64,000 nucleotides of DNA from Burkholderia metallica. Its GTDB lineage: Bacteria; Pseudomonadota; Gammaproteobacteria; Burkholderiales; Burkholderiaceae. Below the pieces are notes generated by a model. That model saw only the letters and a list, made by a program, of their open reading frames with translations, was not told the DNA's origin and ran no database searches. The translations under genes and the position numbers were made by a program. Of this stretch, positions 60,507-64,000 are shown one piece after another. How positions within the stretch are numbered: the first letter of the stretch is position 1; every line of letters begins with the position of its first letter. The stretch covers positions 1 through 64,000 of the forward strand of contig NZ_CADFDB010000003.1 of assembly GCF_902832845.1 (NCBI RefSeq). Reading direction: 5' to 3'.

Positions 60507-60715
60507 TGACGGATACCGAACGCGACACGCTCTACACCGACCTGTGCCGCACGATGACGCGGATCGGCGAAACTGACGCGTCGCTGTTTCTCGCCCGTTT
60601 CGCACTGCTGTCGATCGAGGCGATCGGCGACGCCGCGACCGTCGCGCGACTGATCGCCGACGCAAGCGACGGATTGCCCGACGCCGGCCTGCAGGCCCCG
60701 GCACACGCGCGATGA
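60503..60715 (+). CDS. DUF2783 domain-containing small protein
   Basis: A 70-residue acidic helical protein (LYTDLCRTMTRIGE and LFLARFALLSIEAIGD) matching the DUF2783 pattern as I remember it. It is translationally coupled to the monooxygenase. DUF2783 genes typically accompany such flavoproteins, so it may be a small partner subunit; the function is unknown. There is no signal or membrane segment. Confidence 0.75.
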   Translation: MMTDTERDTLYTDLCRTMTRIGETDASLFLARFALLSIEAIGDAATVARLIADASDGLPDAGLQAPAHAR

Positions 60716-60977
60716 CGCTCATCGCCGATCGGCATGACGGGCAACCATTTCTTACATATTCATTTCATTGCGCGTCATTCACGCACGCGCCCCATCGTAT
60801 GCAGACGAATTCCCTGGAAAATCCGCTTAAGGGTGCATAACATTACTTAACGATTCCGACCCGTCTATCGCGTTACATTGCGTGGGCGGCGCGGCGGGTC
60901 GCGATGCCGCCTTCATTCAGCTTGCGGCGACACAGCCGACGTCCGGTCATTCGACACAACACAAGGAGAGGACCACC
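60716..60977. other. Intergenic region upstream of the GlsB/YeaQ gene
   Basis: No gene is apparent in these 262 bases. AT-rich stretches at 60745-60775 and 60830-60855 may hold the promoter. A strong AAGGAGAGG site precedes 60978. Confidence 0.4.
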
Positions 60978-61232
60978 ATGACTCATGGCTTGATTATGTG
61001 GCTCATCATCGGCGCGATCGCCGGCTGGCTTGCCGGCGTGCTCGTCAAGGGCGGCGGCTTCGGGCTGATCGTCGACATCATCGTCGGGATCGTCGGCGCG
61101 GTGATCGGCGGCTGGCTCGCCGGCCTGCTCGGCATCAGCATCGGCAGCGGCTTCATCGGTTCGGTGATCGTCGCGGTCATCGGCGCGGTGATTCTGCTGT
61201 TCGTGATCCGGCTGTTCAGGCGAGCGGCCTGA
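60978..61232 (+). CDS. GlsB/YeaQ/YmgE family stress-response membrane protein
   Basis: An 84-residue, very hydrophobic protein with about three membrane helices rich in Gly (IGAIAGWLAGVLVKGGGFG and GAVIGGWLAGLLG), the transglycosylase-associated family pattern. E. coli relatives are induced by stress, and the protein sits in the inner membrane. Its exact role is unknown. It is monocistronic with its own terminator. Confidence 0.9.
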   Translation: MTHGLIMWLIIGAIAGWLAGVLVKGGGFGLIVDIIVGIVGAVIGGWLAGLLGISIGSGFIGSVIVAVIGAVILLFVIRLFRRAA

Positions 61233-61243
61233 CGCTTCTCGTC

Positions 61244-61264
61244 ACGCGCCTTCGGGCGCGTTTT
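61244..61264 (+). terminator. Terminator with UUCG tetraloop
   Basis: CGCGCC pairs with GGCGCG around a UUCG loop and is followed by T residues. Confidence 0.8.
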
Positions 61265-61311
61265 CGCATCAGGCCGGCGCGCGGCCCGTTCGCCGCGCGC
61301 CGTTCGCCGGT

Positions 61312-61794
61312 TCAGCGTTTCGCGCGCTGCAACCAGCCGTCGAGCACGTCGGCGCTCAGCAATCCGCTACGCGCTTCACGTACCCCATCGCGCCCGATCC
61401 ACACGGTGCGCGGCATTTCCCCTCGCCATCCCGCATCGAGCGCCGCCCGCAGACGCTCGGGCATCGGCTCCGCGTTCGCATACTGCGCGACCTGCGGCGG
61501 CAAGTTCATCTGCGCGAGCGCCTGCGAGAGCGCCGCGCCGTTGTCGTCATACGCATCCATCGCGACCATCGCGAACTGCACGTCCGGATGACGGCGCTGC
61601 CATGCGACCAGATGCGCGGCGTTTTCGCGACAGTATCCGCAATCGAGCGACCAGATCTCGACCGCCAGCGGCCGCTCGTGCGCGCTTGCATAGAGACGCG
61701 CGACGTCGGCCGCGCGCAGCGGCTGCAATACTCCGCCGGCCCATGCCGGCATGCTCGCGAGCGCGATGCCCAGCAATGCGACGAGACGCTTCAT
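61312..61794 (-). CDS. Periplasmic thioredoxin-fold (TlpA-like) protein
   Basis: A 160-residue protein with a signal peptide (residues 1-19, ending MPAWA). The thioredoxin-like fold has the redox motif CGYC (Cys52, Cys55) in IWSLDCGYCRENAAHLV, and the cis-Pro region MPRTVWIG. It probably reduces or shuffles a disulfide in a periplasmic partner. Its start overlaps the stop of the beta-propeller gene (ATGA), so the two are translationally coupled; the Cys-rich propeller protein is a plausible partner. Confidence 0.82.
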   Translation of the reverse strand: MKRLVALLGIALASMPAWAGGVLQPLRAADVARLYASAHERPLAVEIWSLDCGYCRENAAHLVAWQRRHPDVQFAMVAMDAYDDNGAALSQALAQMNLPPQVAQYANAEPMPERLRAALDAGWRGEMPRTVWIGRDGVREARSGLLSADVLDGWLQRAKR

Positions 61795-63059
61795 TTCGTC
61801 TCCTCCACGGCGATCAGCCGATAACCGTCGTTGCGCGTGCGCCACGACAGATAGATGCGACCCGCATCGTCGAGCAATTGCGGGTTGTCGCTCGCACCCG
61901 ACGTCGCCGCGATCGCGCGCGGCGCCGACCAGTGCTCGCCGCGATCGTCCGACCGGCGCAGCTTGATCTGCATCGTGTCGCCGTCGAACGCCTTCCACGC
62001 GAGCCACACGACGTCGCCGCGCGCGACGAGCGCCGCATGCGACGCCTGCTCGCCGGGCGCGGCGGGATTCGCGCCGAATGCCCACGGCGTGCCGCGCGGC
62101 TCGCCGTCGGCGCCGATGCGTGAATAGAACACGTCGGCCCGGCCGTCGACCACGCCGAACCACGCGAGATGGCGCGTGCCGTCCGGCGTGATCGCCAACG
62201 CCGGCCCGTGCTCGGGGCACGCGTCGACATGCCAGTTCGAGAACGTCGCACGCACCGGCACGACCGGCTCCGACGCCGCGACGGGCAGCACGGCGAGCGC
62301 ATGGTCACGGATCTGCCCCGGAAACACGTTGCGCCACGCGGCCTCGATGCGGCCGGCCGGATCGATCGCCATCACGATGCGGCAGCATTCGCACGTGTGG
62401 TCGGTCACCTTGCGTTCGGCTTCGAACGATGCGCCGCCGTCGCGCGATACCGCGTAGTAGACCGCCGCGCCCTCGTACGCGTGCCCCGCCGCTTTCGCCG
62501 CCGCGAGATCGCGCTTGTCGATCCACGCGATCGCGATGTTGCCGGCCGAATCGACGGTCATCATGTCGAAGCGGTGCGTGATCGCCTGCCGGTCGCGATG
62601 CACGGTCACCGGCACGCTCCACGTCGCGCCGCCGTCGAGCGACCGCGTAAAGCGCACCATGCCCGTGTACGGCGCGTCGAGCGGCATCGACCACGACACG
62701 TACACTGCGCGCCCGTCCGGGCTCGTCGCGATCTTCGGGCGATTCTCGGCGCTCGTGTAGATCGGCTCCGGCATCGCGTTGACCGTGACGGGCGCGGACA
62801 GCGTACGGCCCGCGTCGTCCGAATGCGCGACGACGACGTGCGCGCCTTCGACCCACGCGACCCACAGCCGGTGATGCACGTCGAACGTCGCCCCAGTCGC
62901 GAGCGGCTGCTTCTGCTGCGCGGGCGCGGCCTGCATGCTCATGTGCGCGGCGTGCGAGTCGGCTGCCTTCGGCACATCGTGCGCATCGTGCGCACCGGCC
63001 GGCGACAGCAATGCGAGCCACAGCGCGCCGCCCGCCGCGAGCGATCTCACAGCGACCAT
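61791..63059 (-). CDS. Secreted Asp-box (BNR) beta-propeller protein
   Basis: A 422-residue exported protein (signal peptide to about residue 23). The mature N terminus is His/Met-rich (AHDAHDVPKAADSHAAHMSM). Four Asp boxes of the S-x-D-x-G-x-x-W/F type are at 80-87, 140-147, 205-212 and 370-377, giving a sialidase-like propeller. No FRIP motif is visible, so sialidase activity is unlikely. Cysteines lie in HTCECCR (223-226) and DACPEHG (281). It overlaps the receptor gene by 13 bases and the thioredoxin gene by 4, forming one operon. Confidence 0.82.
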   Translation of the reverse strand: MVAVRSLAAGGALWLALLSPAGAHDAHDVPKAADSHAAHMSMQAAPAQQKQPLATGATFDVHHRLWVAWVEGAHVVVAHSDDAGRTLSAPVTVNAMPEPIYTSAENRPKIATSPDGRAVYVSWSMPLDAPYTGMVRFTRSLDGGATWSVPVTVHRDRQAITHRFDMMTVDSAGNIAIAWIDKRDLAAAKAAGHAYEGAAVYYAVSRDGGASFEAERKVTDHTCECCRIVMAIDPAGRIEAAWRNVFPGQIRDHALAVLPVAASEPVVPVRATFSNWHVDACPEHGPALAITPDGTRHLAWFGVVDGRADVFYSRIGADGEPRGTPWAFGANPAAPGEQASHAALVARGDVVWLAWKAFDGDTMQIKLRRSDDRGEHWSAPRAIAATSGASDNPQLLDDAGRIYLSWRTRNDGYRLIAVEETK

Positions 63060-64000
63060 TTCAGTTCTCCATAGAAAGTCCGGCCCGGATACGGGTGGAA
63101 CACGTAGTAACGGCGGTCCGTCAGGTTGTCGATGCCGACCGATGCGCTCCAGTGACGGTCGAGGCGGTAGCGCGCCTTCAGGTCGACGACCGTAAACGAA
63201 CTCGTGCCGCCGTAGACGTCCGGATTCACGTCACTGTTGTCGAGCGTATTGAACTGGCGGCTCGAATAGCGCACGCCGACGCTCGCGAGCCAGTGCTCGT
63301 CGAAGCGATACGACGCGAGCAGGTTCGCACGCATGCGCGGAATACGCGGAAAGCGCGAGCCGACATACGCGGGATTCGCGGCATCGGCGAGGATCTGCGC
63401 GTTGCTCGCCGACACGTTCGCGTCGAGACCGAGCCCGCGCAGCCCGACGTTCTCGCCGCTGAACGCGAGCTCGACGCCGCGCACGCGCACGCGATCGACG
63501 TTCGACACGTTAGTCACCGTCGTCGCACCCGACACCGTCGTCTGGCTGTAGATCGAATCGCGCAGGTCGCTCTGGAACACGCTGGCGCGCACGACGCCGA
63601 CGCCCACGTCGCGTTCGGCCGTGAAATCCCAATCGATCGCCTTTTCCGGTCGCAGGTTCGGGTTGTTGTTGACGATCGCGTTGTTCGAGATCGTGCCCTG
63701 GAACAGTTCACCGACCGTCGGGAAACGCGTGCCGGTCGCGAACGACAGCCGGAAGCGCCACACATCGGTCGCATCCCACTGCAGCGCGACTTTCGGCGAC
63801 AGCGCATTCGCGCTTCGGTCCGCGTAGCCGAGCGTGCCGCCCGCATTGCCGAGCGCGCCGCCGTATGCATCCCAGCGCTCGTAACGCAGCCCGAGCGTCG
63901 CGAGCCAGCCCGGCGCAAAGCGCCACGCGTCCTGCCCGAACAGCGCCTGCGTGCGCGTGTCGCCGCGATAGACGCTCGACAGCGACGTAGTCGGCCCGGC
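63047..64000 (-). CDS. TonB-dependent outer membrane receptor (partial, 5' end off the window)
   Basis: At least 317 C-terminal residues are present, and the frame stays open to the edge. The barrel shows alternating strands and family signatures: RLSFATGTRFPTVGELFQG, NPNLRPEKAIDWDFTAE, and the C-terminal GIDNLTDRRYYVFHPYPGRT ending in a hydrophobic strand, FYGELKWSL. Such receptors import siderophores, cobalamin, copper or other metal complexes with energy from TonB. The ligand is unknown. Downstream propeller and thioredoxin genes are coupled to it. Confidence 0.9.
   Translation of the reverse strand, partial: AGPTTSLSSVYRGDTRTQALFGQDAWRFAPGWLATLGLRYERWDAYGGALGNAGGTLGYADRSANALSPKVALQWDATDVWRFRLSFATGTRFPTVGELFQGTISNNAIVNNNPNLRPEKAIDWDFTAERDVGVGVVRASVFQSDLRDSIYSQTTVSGATTVTNVSNVDRVRVRGVELAFSGENVGLRGLGLDANVSASNAQILADAANPAYVGSRFPRIPRMRANLLASYRFDEHWLASVGVRYSSRQFNTLDNSDVNPDVYGGTSSFTVVDLKARYRLDRHWSASVGIDNLTDRRYYVFHPYPGRTFYGELKWSL

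Overview
The window looks like the larger chromosome of a Burkholderia (most likely Burkholderia cepacia complex) genome. This rests on about two-thirds G+C, strongly GC-biased third codon positions, the betaproteobacterial gene order gyrA-serC-pheA-tyrA-aroA-cmk-rpsA-ihfB-lapA-lapB-ugd-hldA-hldD, a tmRNA with tag ANDDTFALAA, and several families typical of Burkholderia (DUF4148, DUF2968, DUF2059). Species assignment is inference. I see no insertion sequence, prophage, integrase, CRISPR array or rRNA. This is core and near-core chromosome, gene-dense, with many operons ending in clear hairpin terminators.

Region by region. 1-3287 (minus): the 5' part of etfB (runs off the left edge) and the methionine importer operon metNIQ. 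3504-7762: an alpha/beta hydrolase, a histone-deacetylase-fold amidohydrolase, a soluble MltB-like lytic transglycosylase and cysM. 7978-24618 (minus): a long block reading gyrA, a DUF2059 secreted protein, serC, pheA, tyrA, aroA, cmk, rpsA, ihfB, lapA, lapB, ugd, hldA, hldD and a ComEA-like protein. It joins aromatic amino acid and serine synthesis, translation, nucleoid structure and lipopolysaccharide (heptose and UDP-glucuronate supply plus LapAB control). 25158-27795 (plus): an OmpA-like protein, ubiG, gph and tmRNA, whose perfect -10 box overlaps the gph stop codon. 28069-29076: two small secreted proteins.

29178-35724: a ModE-like one-component regulator divergent from an NAD-dependent molybdenum formate dehydrogenase operon fdsGBAD, without fdsC. 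35733-42786: an aromatic-ring FAD monooxygenase, a TPR/glycosyltransferase-like protein, a citrate-type MHS transporter, a proline/alanine-rich single-pass membrane protein and a DUF2968 protein. 42902-46434: a gamma-glutamyl amide hydrolase divergent from a GntR regulator-amidase pair, with palindromes between them. 46572-51458: dsbB and a purine catabolism group xdhC, adenine deaminase, guaD, without xdhAB. 51629-52409: a yybP-ykoY (manganese) riboswitch in front of a UPF0016 cation exporter. 52464-57620: a DUF4136 lipoprotein, pepN, fbp and tRNA-Thr(CGU). 57792-61232: a LuxR-type regulator, a second FAD monooxygenase with a DUF2783 partner, and a GlsB/YeaQ membrane protein.

61312-64000 (minus): a translationally coupled set of TonB-dependent receptor (5' end beyond the window), an Asp-box beta-propeller protein with a His/Met-rich N terminus and a CxCC motif, and a thioredoxin-fold protein. 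This last cluster is the best candidate for a poorly described system; a periplasmic metal or metallophore uptake function is my inference.

Start codons were chosen from family length, ribosome binding sites and overlap with neighbours. Several genes appear to use GTG or TTG.
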